Source: Mermis nigrescens
Taxonomy: Eukaryota > Nematoda > Enoplea > Mermithida > Mermithidae
Assembly (NCBI GenBank): GCA_036768485.1
Contig: JAVLUZ010000763.1
Location: forward strand, 173,422-237,421
Length of the DNA stretch: 64,000 nucleotides
Reading direction: 5' to 3'
Below, one piece after another: positions 1-13,499 of this stretch. The stretch's first letter is position 1. Each line of letters starts with the position of its first letter. The notes below the pieces were generated by a model that ran no database searches, was not told where the DNA came from, and saw nothing but the letters and a program-made list of their open reading frames with translations. The translations under genes and the position numbers were made by a program.

Positions 1-2
1 AC

Positions 3-210
3 CATAACTGGGCCTGGGAGGAAGGTACGCACCCCCTCCCCCACCAAGAAACCAAAATACCCCCCAGAAATCAAAATAACCCCCAGAATTCAATTTTTGA
101 AATTTTTTTCGCCATTTGTATTTTTTCGCCATACCACCATTTTTAAGTGCCAGTTTTTTGACCTTTGGAAAAATCTTGCACCCCCCAGAACTTTGGTGCC
201 GCCCACTATG
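3..210 (+). mobile_element. hAT-like MITE copy inserted in another copy
   Basis: It runs from CATAACTGGGC to GCCCACTATG. The right target duplication is GTGCATAC (211-218); the first two bases of the window (AC) match its end. The following 219-242 is the terminus of an older copy in opposite orientation, whose interior motif contains GTGCATAC, so this is a nested insertion. Confidence 0.7.
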
Positions 211-394
211 GTGCATACCCCCAACCCCCACGCCCAGGTGTGGTCCTAAGCTATGAGTGTTTTAGGTCCAACCAAACGTTTCCATGGGTCAAAAAGTACC
301 GAAAAGTCGGTGCTACTACACGGAGACGCACGAATGTTTATTTGACCTTTAAATTTCAAAGAAAAAAGTTTAGAAGTTGATTTTCTAGATCTGC

Positions 395-508
395 ACCATA
401 GGTGGGCGACACCGAAATTCTGGGGGAGTGAAAGATGTTTCAAATGTGAAAAATAGTCTCAAAATGGTGGTATAGCGAAAAAGCCGTTTTTCATCGTTTC
501 TCATCGAG
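395..508 (-). mobile_element. Partial hAT-like MITE copy
   Basis: It starts CCATAGGTGGGCGACACC and proceeds through the family's GGTGGTATAGCG and TTTCTCATCGAGCACT blocks in reverse orientation, then loses similarity. Confidence 0.6.
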
Positions 509-770
509 CACTTTTGGGTTGTTAGTAGCGTAACGATATCAAAACAAACAATATCGTTAACGTGCTTTTAACCCGTCGTTTATGGGACGATATTTTTTTC
601 GAGATTCGTCATCGTTAACGGAAATGATATTAGTTTTGGGATATAATTTTGTGAAAGCGTTAGTTCTTCTGTTTGATCCTATTGGACTGTACTGTACGAG
701 TTTCCTGATGAGGCTGCTGGCGGAGTGAGAGACGGTATAACAGACAGCAGAGCACGTGTGGGGTATGTAC

Positions 771-1013
771 CAGACCTGGGTGTGGGGGGTATGCACCCCA
801 GCCCCGAGAAACCAACTAACCCCCCCAGAAATCAAAATACCACCCCCAGAATTCAATTTTTTAAATTTTTTTGTTTTTTTCGCAATTTTTTAGATGCCAA
901 TGGATAGTGCTCGATGGTGTTTTTTTTTCGCCATACCATTATTTTTAAGCGCCATTTTTTGACTTTTGAAAAATCTGGCACTCCTCCCAGAATTTTGGTG
1001 TTGCCCACGTATG
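771..1013 (+). mobile_element. hAT-like MITE nested in an older copy
   Basis: The termini are CAGACCTGGG and CCCACGTATG. Flanks GTATGTAC (763-770) and GTATGCAC (1014-1021) match at 7 of 8 bases. The surrounding sequence to about 1190 is an older copy of the same family interrupted at its GGTATGCACCCC block. Confidence 0.75.
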
Positions 1014-1430
1014 GTATGCACCCCCTTTCCTAAGAAGGCCGAATACCCCCATATTCAATTTTTAAAATTTGTTTTTTCGCAATTTTCGACAATGAGATGT
1101 CTGACAATGCTAATAATGTCTCGATGAGCAACGTTGTAAGACAATTTTCGACCATATCACCATTGCATCCCCCAGAATTTTTGAGGCTGCCCACTAAAGG
1201 TACCAACTGTCTTTAGCTTAATGGAAGAAGTAATGATTGTATTTTAGATGGTTTGGATACCGATCCTCAGGGAATTTGATTTACAGGATGAAATTTTTTT
1301 TGTGAAACCATTTCGAATCTAATGTAAAATCTGTTCATTCCTCATTATTGATATTCGAATATAGCGGTATATTCCAGGTGATTTTTATCCATTATTATTA
1401 TTTCCACTTTAAATTAAAACTGAATAAAGC

Positions 1431-2470
1431 AGTGGCGGCGGATCTAGGATTTTCCTGAGGGGGCGGTATCCCAACTTTACTAACAACAGTCAAAAATAGG
1501 TTCAAAAATTTGCCCTTAAGGCGCGAAATAGCGTTTTTTTCGGCATTTTACATTGTTTACTTTTACATAAAATCACATGTGACGCAACATTTCTTCTAAA
1601 AGTTTTAAAATTCTAGACTGGTTTGTGCGAAAAAATCAATAAATTTCTTCGAATTTAACAAAAAATCTGGCGCGAAGAGCCCGAAAGTTTGTGAAATTGA
1701 GGCAGATGGACGTATAGAAGCATGATTTACTGCTTGATTTCCTGTATTTATAGCATTTGATGCGAAACATCGAAATTTTTAATTGAAAATAGAAGAAAAC
1801 TATGCAAATAGCTGTTCTGCTGTTAAAATTGTTTTGAAACCTACATGAACAGAAAATGGCTTCCAGGTCGCCAAGAAAGTAAATAAATGTCATGAATAGG
1901 TATCATCTCGGCGCGAAAGCGCCGGTAAAGTTTGAGAAATTATGGACACTGACGGGCCAAAAATCATGGAAAATCACATATCCATTCTTTATCTCGCCTA
2001 ATAAATTTGGCCACTGAGTGGGGCGGCCGCCCCTTCCGCCTCCCCCGTAACCGTCCCCGGGAATAAAGTAAGAACACATCTATAGGTCCAAAAATAGGTA
2101 CAGTATGTAGGCCCAAAACTTAGCCCCTAACGTGCGAAGCGTTTTTCGGCATTTTCCGATGTCTACTTTTATTTTAAATAGCTTTTGCCGCAACAGTTTT
2201 GAAAACTAAATTTTTCAACAATTTTGCTTAAAAAATCATAAAATTTCTTGGAATTTAGAAAAATCTGGCGCGAAGCGCCTGAAACTCTGCGAAATGAAAG
2301 CTAAAGAACCCGTAGAAGCTTGAATTACTGCTCGATCTCCTGGATTTTCGACGGATATGGTCAAAAATTTTAAATAAGTTACATACGCTCGAAATTAGGT
2401 GAAAACTAGGCTAAAAGTCTCTTTCTGCTCTAGAAATCGTATAGTGCGTAAGTAAGTGTACACTTCAGTG
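1431..2470. repeat. Dispersed repeat with GC-rich CAGTGGCGG-type ends
   Basis: It begins CAGTGGCGGCGGATCTAGG and has a GC-rich segment GGGGCGGCCGCCCCTTCCGC at about 2020. Two related internal blocks lie at about 1480-1780 and 2085-2350, both with GCCCYTAASGYGCGAA, CGAAGCGCC and an AATTTCTTSGAATTTA run. Similar blocks recur at 23715-24480 and 24590-24860. The CAGTGGCGGATC start is typical of hAT non-autonomous elements, but no duplication was established. Confidence 0.55.
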
Positions 2471-3244
2471 CCGCAATTGATTTGCAAATTCTCAGGGGTG
2501 GCAATTTCAACCCAGAAATACTATCATTTGTTTTTCACGTAAAACGTTCTAGATGCTACTTTTTTATCGTTTTACTGTTGATATCGTACTGTCTATTTTT
2601 AGCGCGCAGAGATTCGTATTTATCATTTTGTTTTGGGGTGACAAATTCACTCCACTCCAGATCCTAAATTGCCACCCCTTTGCAAATACTCGACATTAAT
2701 TCGTAAAAGGCTCTACCGAATTAAATTTCATCATTTTCAAATATGTTGTCTGCTTCTTCGCTGAATTCGAAAATGTAAAACGTTCAGCACAAAATCCAGA
2801 TTTCGTCGAAATAATGACCTTAAAGTTTGAAAAATTTCCAAATTCCGCTTACTCAGATGACTTAAACCGTTTGTCAAGTAATTTTACAACCATTTTGCAG
2901 ATTTTTATCAAATTTTTTCAATTGATAGAGCGACTCATAGGCCACAAAAGCATGCATAAATACATTACAAACACTTTATATTTGTGCTTCATCTACATCA
3001 GTAATGGATCTAATGCATTTATAATGTTACATAGAGCATGAATTCCGCTAAATTCCGTTTTTTAAATATGCACTGCTTCTTGAGCCTTAGTATCCTAAGT
3101 GTAGAGAAATGGGAATTAAAAAACATGTTTTTGCTGGTCTATTTACTGCCCTCTTCTCTGAGTATAAATTTCAGGTTTCAAAAGCTTCTAAGTAGACGTT
3201 GCCCGTTTTCATATGGAAATCAATTCTGAGTTAGTTAGTAGGGG
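2470..3244. other. Unassigned AT-rich sequence
   Basis: No coding frame with supporting splice sites and no repeat was recognised here. Confidence 0.4.
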
Positions 3245-3509
3245 CTTAAAGGTTACACTGTTCGCTGGTCAAAAATTAATTTTTACCTGCTTTTTTAGTT
3301 TACTTGCTTCTTAGGTTATGAATCGGGACGTGCAAGGTATTCTTAAAATGATGGATTCCTACGGATTACACATCGCTTTTGGACGCGTTTCTTCAAACTC
3401 TACTTGTAGATTAGGTATGGAGGCGTAAAGTTTAAACTCCTGGATAAAAAACATGTTTTTTGACCGTTTTCTGTCTGCTAGCTTCTTTGGTTATGAATCG
3501 AGTCGTGCT

Positions 3510-4029
3510 CACACATGGGCGTGGTTGGGAAGGGGGTATGCACCCCCAGAAGTTAAAATACCCCCCCCCAGAAATCGAAATACCCCCCCCAGAAAATATT
3601 TTTTGCTTTTTTAGCAATTTTTGATGCCATTGATAGTGCTCGATGAGAAACGTCGAAAAATGGTGTTATTTTCGCCATACGACCACACCTGGGCGAGGGG
3701 GGTTGGGGGTATGCACCCCCCAGAAAACCAAAATACCCCCCCCCAGGAATCAAAATACCTCCCCCAGAATTCAATTTTTGAAATTTTTTTTCGTTTTTTT
3801 CGCAATTTTTTGATGCCAATGGATAGTGCTTAATGAGAAACGTCGAAAAATGGTGTTTTTATCGCCATACCACCATTTTTAAGGCCATTTTTCAACCTTC
3901 AAAAAATCTTGCACCCCCCCCCCAGAATTTTCTGTGCTGCCCACGTATGCATACGACCACTTTTAAGACCATTTTTTGACCTTTAAAAATTTTTTCACCC
4001 TCCCAGAATTTTGGTGCTGCCCACCTATG
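3510..4029 (+). mobile_element. Outer hAT-like MITE, itself split
   Basis: It is bounded by a perfect 8-bp target duplication GTCGTGCT (3502-3509 and 4030-4037). The termini are CACACATGGGCG and GCCCACCTATG. Its body is interrupted by a second copy at 3684-3949. Confidence 0.88.
3684..3949 (+). mobile_element. Inner hAT-like MITE (nested)
   Basis: Termini CACACCTGGGCG and GCCCACGTATG are flanked by a perfect CATACGAC duplication (3676-3683, 3950-3957) made from the outer copy's own sequence. This gives the order of the two insertions. Confidence 0.9.
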
Positions 4030-4466
4030 GTCGTGCTGCGTCAATGAATAACGAACGCACTTGGTCGCTTTTCTTTACACTCAATACGAGTTTGTTCAGG
4101 CGGTGTGAAGTGCTGACTATGGGGTGAAGAAAATAGTAGGTATTTTTTGGTCAACTTCACAGAATATGAATGAGTTCGGTTACGATCCTAATAAATACTG
4201 CGGTTGTTGTGCTTAGGTGTTAAATATGTGCATGCAGTGTTCTATACTCAGCTTATAAGCGCATAAGCTTATAATTTGATTGCATAGGTAACTTAAGGAC
4301 AGAAAGCTTAACAAGCCATCAGGTCATTGCAGGCGTGTAGCCAGTATTTTATTTTAGGGCGTTGAAAGCCAAGTGAATTTTTAAAGTGCACAATTTTGAA
4401 ATTGTGACATAAGAACGCAGTGTACTTTTTAATGGTCAATCGGAGGCATCATTTTCTGTGCTGGAG

Positions 4467-4760
4467 ATGAGGATTTTCAACTATAGTAAAGTTCTAGAAC
4501 AAGTTGTCAATAAAAGTACTACAATCGGCGCGCCTAAATTACATTAATATCAAATACATAATTAAATCAGTCCGGAAAGTTATGAAATTTTGGCTCACTA
4601 AAATGCATTTTCGCATTTCGAAAATTGTCTAAATCGTTTAGGAGTCGAGGATTTTCAATTCTAGAGCAAGTTGTGAGTAAAAATGCTGCGATCGGCGCGG
4701 TTCTGACTGAGCATCAGTTACAAATTTAAAATTAAATTAATCTGGAATATATCCTTTCTA
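4467..4760 (+). repeat. Two-copy tandem repeat, ~180 bp period
   Basis: Similar blocks starting GAGGATTTTCAA, each followed by a GAACAAGTTG-like and an AATCGGCGCG-like motif, occur at about 4467 and 4647. Confidence 0.5.
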
Positions 4761-4901
4761 GAACGCATTTTGCATTACAAAAATATTTCACAAAGTAAAC
4801 CAAGCCCACTTTTTCCACACCTCAAAAATTTTATTCACACAAACACCATAATGTGGAAAAACGGTGCTTCGTACACAGTGTTCAGCATGCGCGTCTACTA
4901 C

Positions 4902-5166
4902 CACACATGGGCGTGGGGCTTGGGGTATGCACCCCCAGAAGTTGAAATACTCCCCAGAAATCAAAATACCCCCCCCCCAGAAAAATTTTTTGCTTTTTTT
5001 TAGCAATTTTTTGATGCCATTGGATAGAGCTTGATGAGAAACGTCGAAAAATTGTTTTTTCGCCATACCACCATTTTTAAGGCCATTTTTGACCTTTTGG
5101 AAATTTTTTTCGACCCCCCTGAAATTTTTTCACCCCCCCCAGAATTTTGGTGTTGCCCACCTCATG
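4902..5166 (+). mobile_element. hAT-like MITE
   Basis: Termini CACACATGGGCG and CCCACCTCATG are flanked by a perfect TCTACTAC duplication (4894-4901, 5167-5174). Length is 265 bp. Confidence 0.9.
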
Positions 5167-5776
5167 TCTACTACTCGTATACAGACAATCTCAATAAAGT
5201 ATCACGCTAAGCGCCGAAAATGTCCTAAGAATATTTGATAAAATATGCTAAACAAAGCTTAGAATACTGCATATTGTGCCACTGCAGGCAGGGTTACATA
5301 ACTGTGCTCATCATAATAGTGTTAAGTTATGCAGACAACCTGATAAAAATCGGATTAGGTACATCTTCTATGTTTTTTTCTTGATTGTCCAAATGAGATT
5401 TTATAAACATCAATCAAGCCATCAATTGAAAAAAGATGTTCATGCTTAAATGATGATGATGATGATTATGGAAATTTGAAGGTTGATAAAGTGTCCTATG
5501 AATAGTATTTTTTATAGTTGTTTATTACAGTAGAATTTTTATCGCAGCAAGTACTTTACTGCCTGAATATTCATTTTAATCGCATTCAAAAGAAAGTTTT
5601 TTTGCTTAAAATAATGCAAAGACATTAAATTAATTATATGGATACTTTATTTTTAGGAATTAAGAGCTATTTAGCTTATTCCCAGAAACTTTATTATGTA
5701 AAAAATTCAATTATTTATACTAAAACAACAAAATAAAGTATTTATTGCTAGATATATTCAGGCATTAGAAATATCC

Positions 5777-7245
<1,469 letters not shown>

Positions 7246-7356
7246 TACCCAACTTTTTGTTAACAAAAAATAGTAGTTATTCCTATCTTTGTCAGTGTTG
7301 TAGCGAATGTCATTAGGTACTTAGCAATTTATACTTGCATTGTGTATGTATTATAC

Positions 7357-8040
7357 TAGGAAAAATCTACCTAAAGTCGCAAAATCTGCTAAAAATCAGA
7401 CTTTCTCTAAGCAACGCTAAAAATCGAAGTATATTCTGCGGCCTCTAAAAAAGTGTCTTTTTTTAATAATGTTCGAAGTTTCAGATAAGAGTGTACGAAA
7501 TCTATCAAGGTTACTTTTTTAAATTGCTGGCACCTGATTGATAGAAAACTAAGAGGTATTGTATTCAAAGTTGTTTTATTTTGTTATGAGCATTATAGCA
7601 GGCAAAGCAGGGGCCGATGGATTAGTGCACACAATCATTTCGGGCATGCTAGTGTATCTACATTTAGTCTGTCTCAAGTCAACTTACGCGTTTCCTACTG
7701 TTTTAAACCAACCATGTCTCCAATTGTCTTCGATGTTTGCTATTTCATTCAATTGGCTTAAAAGACTGTTAGTTTACTCAATATCATTTCCCATAGCTAC
7801 TGCATAGCTAACGTGCTGCTTTTTCAATCATTTTTATGGTTAAATATTTATTTTAATCTGTTGGCCGCAGAATATACATCGATTTTTAGCGTTGCTTATA
7901 GAAAATCTGATTTTTACCAGATTTTGCGACTTTAGGCAGATTTTTCCAAGTCCCCTCCTTTAACATCCTTAATAATCCACAATTCCAAGTATATTCATCT
8001 TTTTTGTTCCATCAGAGCATTTTTCTTTGCTAGTACCCCA
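7357..8040. repeat. Inverted pair of GTGTAAAG-family ends (diverged)
   Basis: A partial left end at 7357-7443 (…ATATTCTGCGGCC) faces a right end at 7862-8040 (GGCCGCAGAATATAC…TTTGCTAGTACCCC). It has the same architecture as 5955-7245 but is older. The frame at 7559-7807 between them has no recognisable product. Confidence 0.65.
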
Positions 8041-8253
8041 CTTTTAATTAGTATTATTTGAGTACATCAGTCAGTACACACATACAGTAATATGCCACAA
8101 TAATGACAGCAGTCCAAGAACACGGAAAACAATACTGTTCTTAACATCAGCATTATCCTTTTCAAACAAGACAACCTTACATTATTTTAACAGATCAAAG
8201 TTTTTCAGCATTAACTTTACGCAAATATCAAGTGTAAGGAACCAAACGCTCAG

Positions 8254-8466
8254 GGATCTAGTATACAATTTACCCGCCACCGTTTTTTAGCCGATTCAAA
8301 TAAGCTACAGTGACCAACACTGTAGATTCAAATAAGCTACAGTGACTAGCACTATTTTTATTAATGCGAGTCAGAACGCGTTTGATAATTTTTGTGTAAA
8401 GTTTGGTCACTGTAGCTTATTTGAATCGGCTAAAAAACGGTGGTGGGTAAATTGTATACTAGATCC
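8254..8466. mobile_element. 213-bp MITE with 64-bp terminal inverted repeats
   Basis: Arms 8254-8317 and 8403-8466 match with one mismatch. They are flanked by a perfect 8-bp duplication ACGCTCAG (8246-8253 and 8467-8474). The terminus is GGATCTAGTATAC. It has 64-bp arms and is unrelated to the 250-290 bp family. Confidence 0.92.
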
Positions 8467-8794
8467 ACGCTCAGATTTGGAAGTAAAATAAATTTGTAGT
8501 ATTAACTACATTTTAACAACAAATGATTAGTGCAAACTTCACACATCTACTAGGTGTAGAGAAAACTAACAGTCAGATTCTCAATTCTGATTTTACGTAG
8601 AACATTTTGAAAAAAATTAAGCTTCCGCAAGGCTCTAGAACAAGAGTTAATATGCAGTGTAAACTTTACACAACCACAGAGTTTAAAGAAAATTTCAGTC
8701 GGATTCGTAATTCTGATATTACGATCAACATTCATGAAAAAATTAAGTCTCCACAATGGCCCAAGGACAAATAAATATCAGATGTGCAAACGTA

Positions 8795-9900
8795 GACTCA
8801 AGCTACGTTCACTTCACTTACGTAACCCGAATCTCAAGCTTATGCGCTCACACGGGGGTTCTCGCCCTTTTTAGGAGGTCGATCACCAGCCCGCGATTCG
8901 GGAGTAAGCGGCCCGGCCTATTCAAGGTAGCCCGGCCCTCTACGCACGCACCTAGTGAAACTTACTTACTTAACCCCTTTGAGATTAAGTACCTAATTAA
9001 AGTAAGTTCCCCGGAAACCTAATTGAGGGTTCAAAAAGATTATTATTTAACTTGTTTTGGTCCGAATTCCGGTGCTTGAAAATATTAAGGGTTCCTAAGT
9101 ATAGTGTAGCGCAAGGACAGAATTCAACAGCACGGAAATTCAACCGAGCCCAGCATCGTTAATTAAATAATTAATTTTTACAATATTTTTTGGACAGAAA
9201 AATTATGAAGCAATTAAGAAGCGACAGCATGGAGGATACATGCTGCCGACCGTCGTGTTATGATAATCGGGTAAAATCAAACAATGTAATTAAACAAGGG
9301 CACAAAGCCCTGCCAAAGGCATACAACTGATGCCGATTGGCACAAACACGAATGATTAAAAACAAAGCGTACGGCGAAAAGAAGCGTGCACACTACGCAG
9401 GAAAACAAACAGACGAGTTCTGCAGCCAAGCAGATAAAAAGGCACGTACGGAGTCTGCTCACGTAAGGCGACGGAAAGAAAAAAGATACGCTCAGCGCGG
9501 AACCTGGCGGAGAGGCTCTCAAGCTCAAAAACTAATTGTAAAATGTAAAATCTTAAAGTGCCGTCAAAACTGCGCTCGCACGCAGTTTTAACTGACGCGG
9601 AAAAAAGAGGCGTAACAACACGAACCAAGAGATATGAAAAGGATCTATGAATACGACAATAGGCCTATGGGCAAAAGCTTACGGTAAAGGTATGTACAAA
9701 CGAGACAGGCACAAATATGAGACACACACATATGATCTTTCAACACAAGTAAGATATGATAACACACATATCAATGCGTACTCAAGTCGCATTAAGCCCG
9801 AGTGCCCATTTTCCTATCCCGGATTTTGATTGAAAATATGTGTGGGAATGGAATAAAAAATATGATAATTTTCAGGGGAAGGTGGTCCTGGGCGACTCAC
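8795..9900. other. GC-richer insertion of unknown nature
   Basis: Compared with the related copy near 60880, the family sequence is broken here. The insert is richer in GC (for example 8850-8960 and 9260-9620) and has overlapping short frames on both strands at 9277-9628 (such as KKRAHYAGKQTDEF on plus). No terminal repeats, LTR or known protein were recognised. Confidence 0.4.
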
Positions 9901-10049
9901 TTAAGCGTTGCGCTTAACGGTCGTGTACGTGCGTATGGAAATTGAGCACAAGAATGTACATCTGGGGCAATCAATCGGTTTTTTTTCATCTGTTTCAAAA
10001 AAACCCAAACTGATTTTTTTTCCAAAAATTTTTTCAGTGTAAAGTTTAC

Positions 10050-10435
10050 AAACATAAGTTTGGCACATACAAACGTACTACAATAAAGGGCTACAAACTG
10101 GCCCAAACCGAATTTATTTACACTCAATGGGGCGTTAGGTTCAGATTTTCTAAGTTTACAATTTGGTGGACAGTGAAAAATACGTGTTTGTGCATATTTT
10201 TGTTCGCCACTTTCTCTGTTTAGAAGTCGGGAGAGGTCGAAAAGGGTAAAAATAAAGTACTTTCTAAGGGGTGGCGAACAAAAATATGGACAAACACGTA
10301 TTTTTCACTGTCCACCACATTGTAAACTTTAAAAATCTAAATCGAACGCCCCATTGAGTGTAAATAAATTCGGTTTGGGCCAGTTTGTAGCCCTTTGATT
10401 GTAGTACGTTTGTATGTGCAAAACTTATGTTCCGC
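10050..10435. repeat. Large inverted repeat (~150-bp arms, ~70-bp loop)
   Basis: Arms roughly 10060-10205 and 10270-10420 are reverse complements (for example GGCCCAAACCGAATTTATTT against its complement, and GTGGACAGTGAAAAATACGT against its complement). The loop contains GAAGTCGGGAGAGG. A snap-back duplication within the GTGTAAAG element is likely. Confidence 0.8.
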
Positions 10436-10764
10436 AAAATATTTGATATGATTTACCAATTAAATACGAAAAAACCTGTTTTTTTGCCCATTTTACACCT
10501 CAGATTTCGGACTTTACACCCCCATAAACAACTCAATATTACGTTTTTTCGAACGCGGTTTGCTTTGACGTGTAGCCCTTAAAAGTTACTTTATTTTTAT
10601 TTATTTAAATTATCTTAATTCATAACCGAAAAAGTTGGCTTATAAATCTTTGACAGAATCTGTTTTTTTACTCATCCACTAGAGTGTAAAGTTTAAACCC
10701 CTGGTACTGTGTATTGATTGTAGAAAAGTTTGAAGGTCAGATTCGTTATTCTGACCTCACAGAG

Positions 10765-11720
10765 AACATTTTTAAAAAAAATCATCATCCACGACGCTCT
10801 GGGCGGAAAAAAATTTTTACAGTGTAAAGTTTACACCTGCACTAATAACGCTATATTGATTGTAAAGAAACAAAATAAATTTTGACGTCTAGCGCTTAAG
10901 ACGAGGCAGATTTTAAAGGTAGTTACGACGTTCTTTCTACTAAGTGGAGAATATGGCAGGAAAAAATATTTTTTGTCTCAGACTCTTTACAATAAACCGC
11001 CTCTAAATTCGAAAATATTATTTTTTAAGAAAAAATAAAAAAAGTTTCCTCTAGATTTTTTAACCGTCTACCTTTTGAAACCAATCAGACTGCATAGAAT
11101 GTAAAACTGAGTTAGATATGCTCGGCCACACGAAAACTGTAAAGAACCGTCTAGTTTACACTCCTGTGCAACAACCAATGAGTGTAAAGAAATTTTAAGA
11201 CCATATTCGTAACCTACTAATTAGGGAAAACATTTTTAAAAAAAATTCATCATCCACGACGCTACGGGCGGAAAAAATATTTTCAGTGTAAAGTTTACAC
11301 TTGCACTAATAACGCAATATTGATTGTAAAGAAACAAAATAAATTTTGACGTGTAGCGCTTAAGACGAGGCACATTTTAAAGGTAGTTACCACGTTCTGT
11401 CTACTGAGTGGAGAATATGGCAGGGAAAAAATATTTTTTTGTCTCAGCCTCTTTACAATAAACCGCCCCTAAATTCGAAAATTTTACTTTTTAAGAAAAA
11501 TTAAAAAAAGTCTCACCTAGATTTTTTAACCGTCTACCTTTTGAAACCAATCAGACTGCATAGAATGTAAAACTGAGTTAGATATGCTCTTGCACACGAA
11601 AACTGTAAAAAACCGTCTAGTTTACACTCCTGTGCAACAACCAATGAGTGTAAAGAAATTTTAAGACCAGATTCGTAACCTACTAATCAGGGAAAACATT
11701 TTTAAAAAAAATTGGCCCTC
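10765..11720 (+). repeat. 464-bp tandem duplication
   Basis: The AACATTTTTAAAAAAAAT block with CATCCACGACGCT recurs at 10765 and 11229, and its start again at 11695. The intervening units are nearly identical (differences include CTCGGCC versus CTCTTGC). Period is 464-466 bp. Confidence 0.9.
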
Positions 11721-12075
11721 CGCAAATTATTTGAATTTTTGGTGTAAACTTTACACACTCACGACGCGCTCGGTATTGAGTGTAAACAAGAAAAAAAATG
11801 GGGAACTAAGTTTTTTTTATTATCTACCTTTTAAGCCAAAGTGGCAGAAAGCTCTAAGATTATAGCTGTGGTAAGTGGCTATTGCCTCAGTAAACATATT
11901 TGGCTGAATATAATTCTGCCAAGGGTTTGTTGAAGAACCTTTGATTCCTGTAAACCAGGCATATACTTAATTGACGGTCTTCGTTCAATTTTAATGCTAT
12001 ATATGTTACATAAGCACACATGGGCATGGGAGGGGGTTAAGACCAGCCCTTTCTTCGAATCCAGCAAACCAGTCC

Positions 12076-12185
12076 GTGATTTATTATTATTAGAATTGTT
12101 ATTGTTTTTACTATTATTATTTTTATTAGAATTGTTATTGTTCTTACTATTATCATTGTTATTATTATTAATTATTATTATTATA

Positions 12186-12237
<52 letters not shown>

Positions 12238-12545
12238 ATTATTATTAATATTATTAATATTATTATAATAATTATAATAATTATTATTATTTATTATTAT
12301 TATTATGATTATTATTATCATTAATATTATTATCGATATTATTATGATTATTATATTGTTATTATTATTATTATTATTATATATTACTATTTTTATAATT
12401 ATTTTTAATATTATTCTAATTATTATTATTATAATTATTGTTATTATTATTATTAATGATTATGATTATTATTATTATTATTATTGTTCTCATTAAGTTA
12501 TTTGTTATTTTTATTTTTTAAATATTTATTATTATTTATTATTAC
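12076..12545. repeat. (ATT)n microsatellite
   Basis: About 470 bp of imperfect ATT/TTA repeats. Poly-Ile and poly-Tyr frames here are not genes. A 5' stub of a MITE (CACACATGGGCATGGG) lies just upstream at about 12015. Confidence 0.95.
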
Positions 12546-13495
12546 CGAATGACTTTGCTTGAGCTACACTTCATCAATAATGTACAAATATAAACGGCTC
12601 ACTAGCTACATAAAATGACGGGTTGTATTAAACGTCCATGATTTAGAAATTTAATTTTGTGCATATTCCCTAAAAATGGTAAATATGAGATATGACTGAA
12701 TAGAATAGATCATTAGGTTACAGGGATTCCCGAAAATTCCTGGTGAAATGTGCTTCTGCTGTTCATAGATAATGTTCACTTCTGATATTGATTGTTTATA
12801 GCAGCTCTGCATTTTTAGGTCATTTAATTTCCAGCGATGTACTTACTACATGCAGGTAGTAGTCTTCTATGTTAAAAAATCTACTGCTTCCTACATATAA
12901 TAGAGACAAACATCCACGATGTTTACATGATACAGGCAATTTTTAATAAGATAACTTTATAACTCTATAACTTTATAACTTTAGACAGTAAGTGTTTTAA
13001 AGCATTGTATATTTGTATACTATTTACTTCTTTGTTATTGTAATAGAATTTTCATCACAGCAAATAGTTGTGGTGAGTAGCTCATGCAGATTAGCTCCAT
13101 AATGCCCTATTTTTTAAAGTGACACTGACGTAACATTTTTTGCTTTGAAATAGCATAGACAGTCATATATTGCACTTTGACTTTCATAATCGATGAGTTA
13201 TTAGCCTATTGAAAGAATATATTGTCTTAGAAATATATCTTAGATAATTGATAAACAGATTATCCATAAGCAAAACATGAGCTTTGCCTCAATGTGGACT
13301 GAGTTTGTTTGTTATTTTTAAAACTATCCATCTAATCCGAATAAATTGTGAATTTCCAAAGGTCGCCTGCGTGAAACGCATACAGGTATGTTTAAATTTT
13401 GAAGAATTACCTGTCCATTTTTTTCACTGATTAAAAAAGGTTCAGTTGTTGCTTTAGGATCAGGACATAAGGTGGGACATCAGTAGTACTTCAAA
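12546..13495. other. Unassigned AT-rich sequence
   Basis: No coding frame or repeat was recognised. Confidence 0.4.
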
Positions 13496-13499
13496 CCAT

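Larger units (their letters stand above)
3245..4190 (+). repeat. Fragment of the GTGTAAAG family, split by nested MITEs
   Basis: Text such as GGTTATGAATCGRGWCGTGC and ATTACACATCGC also occurs at 41400-41700, placing this in the GTGTAAAG-rich family. It is interrupted at 3510-4029 by MITEs and continues after GTCGTGCT at 4030. Confidence 0.55.
7862..11870 (-). mobile_element. GTGTAAAG-family element, minus-oriented copy
   Basis: It starts with the GGCCGCAGAATATA terminal block and runs through many GTGTAAAGTTTACAC-like palindromes to a TATCTACCTTTTAAGCC block equivalent to the one at about 61990. The same order recurs at 59925-62115. It contains a 213-bp MITE (8254-8466), an unexplained roughly 1.1-kb insertion (about 8795-9900), a large palindrome and a tandem duplication. 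No transposase was recognised. Confidence 0.6.

Noticed and set aside
8850..8990. GC-rich segment as an rRNA or tRNA gene
   Set aside because: No A/B box pair, cloverleaf or recognisable rRNA core was found.
9277..9628. Three overlapping ORFs of 83-90 codons
   Set aside because: Both strands open in a GC-richer insert; none resembles a known protein or has supporting signals.
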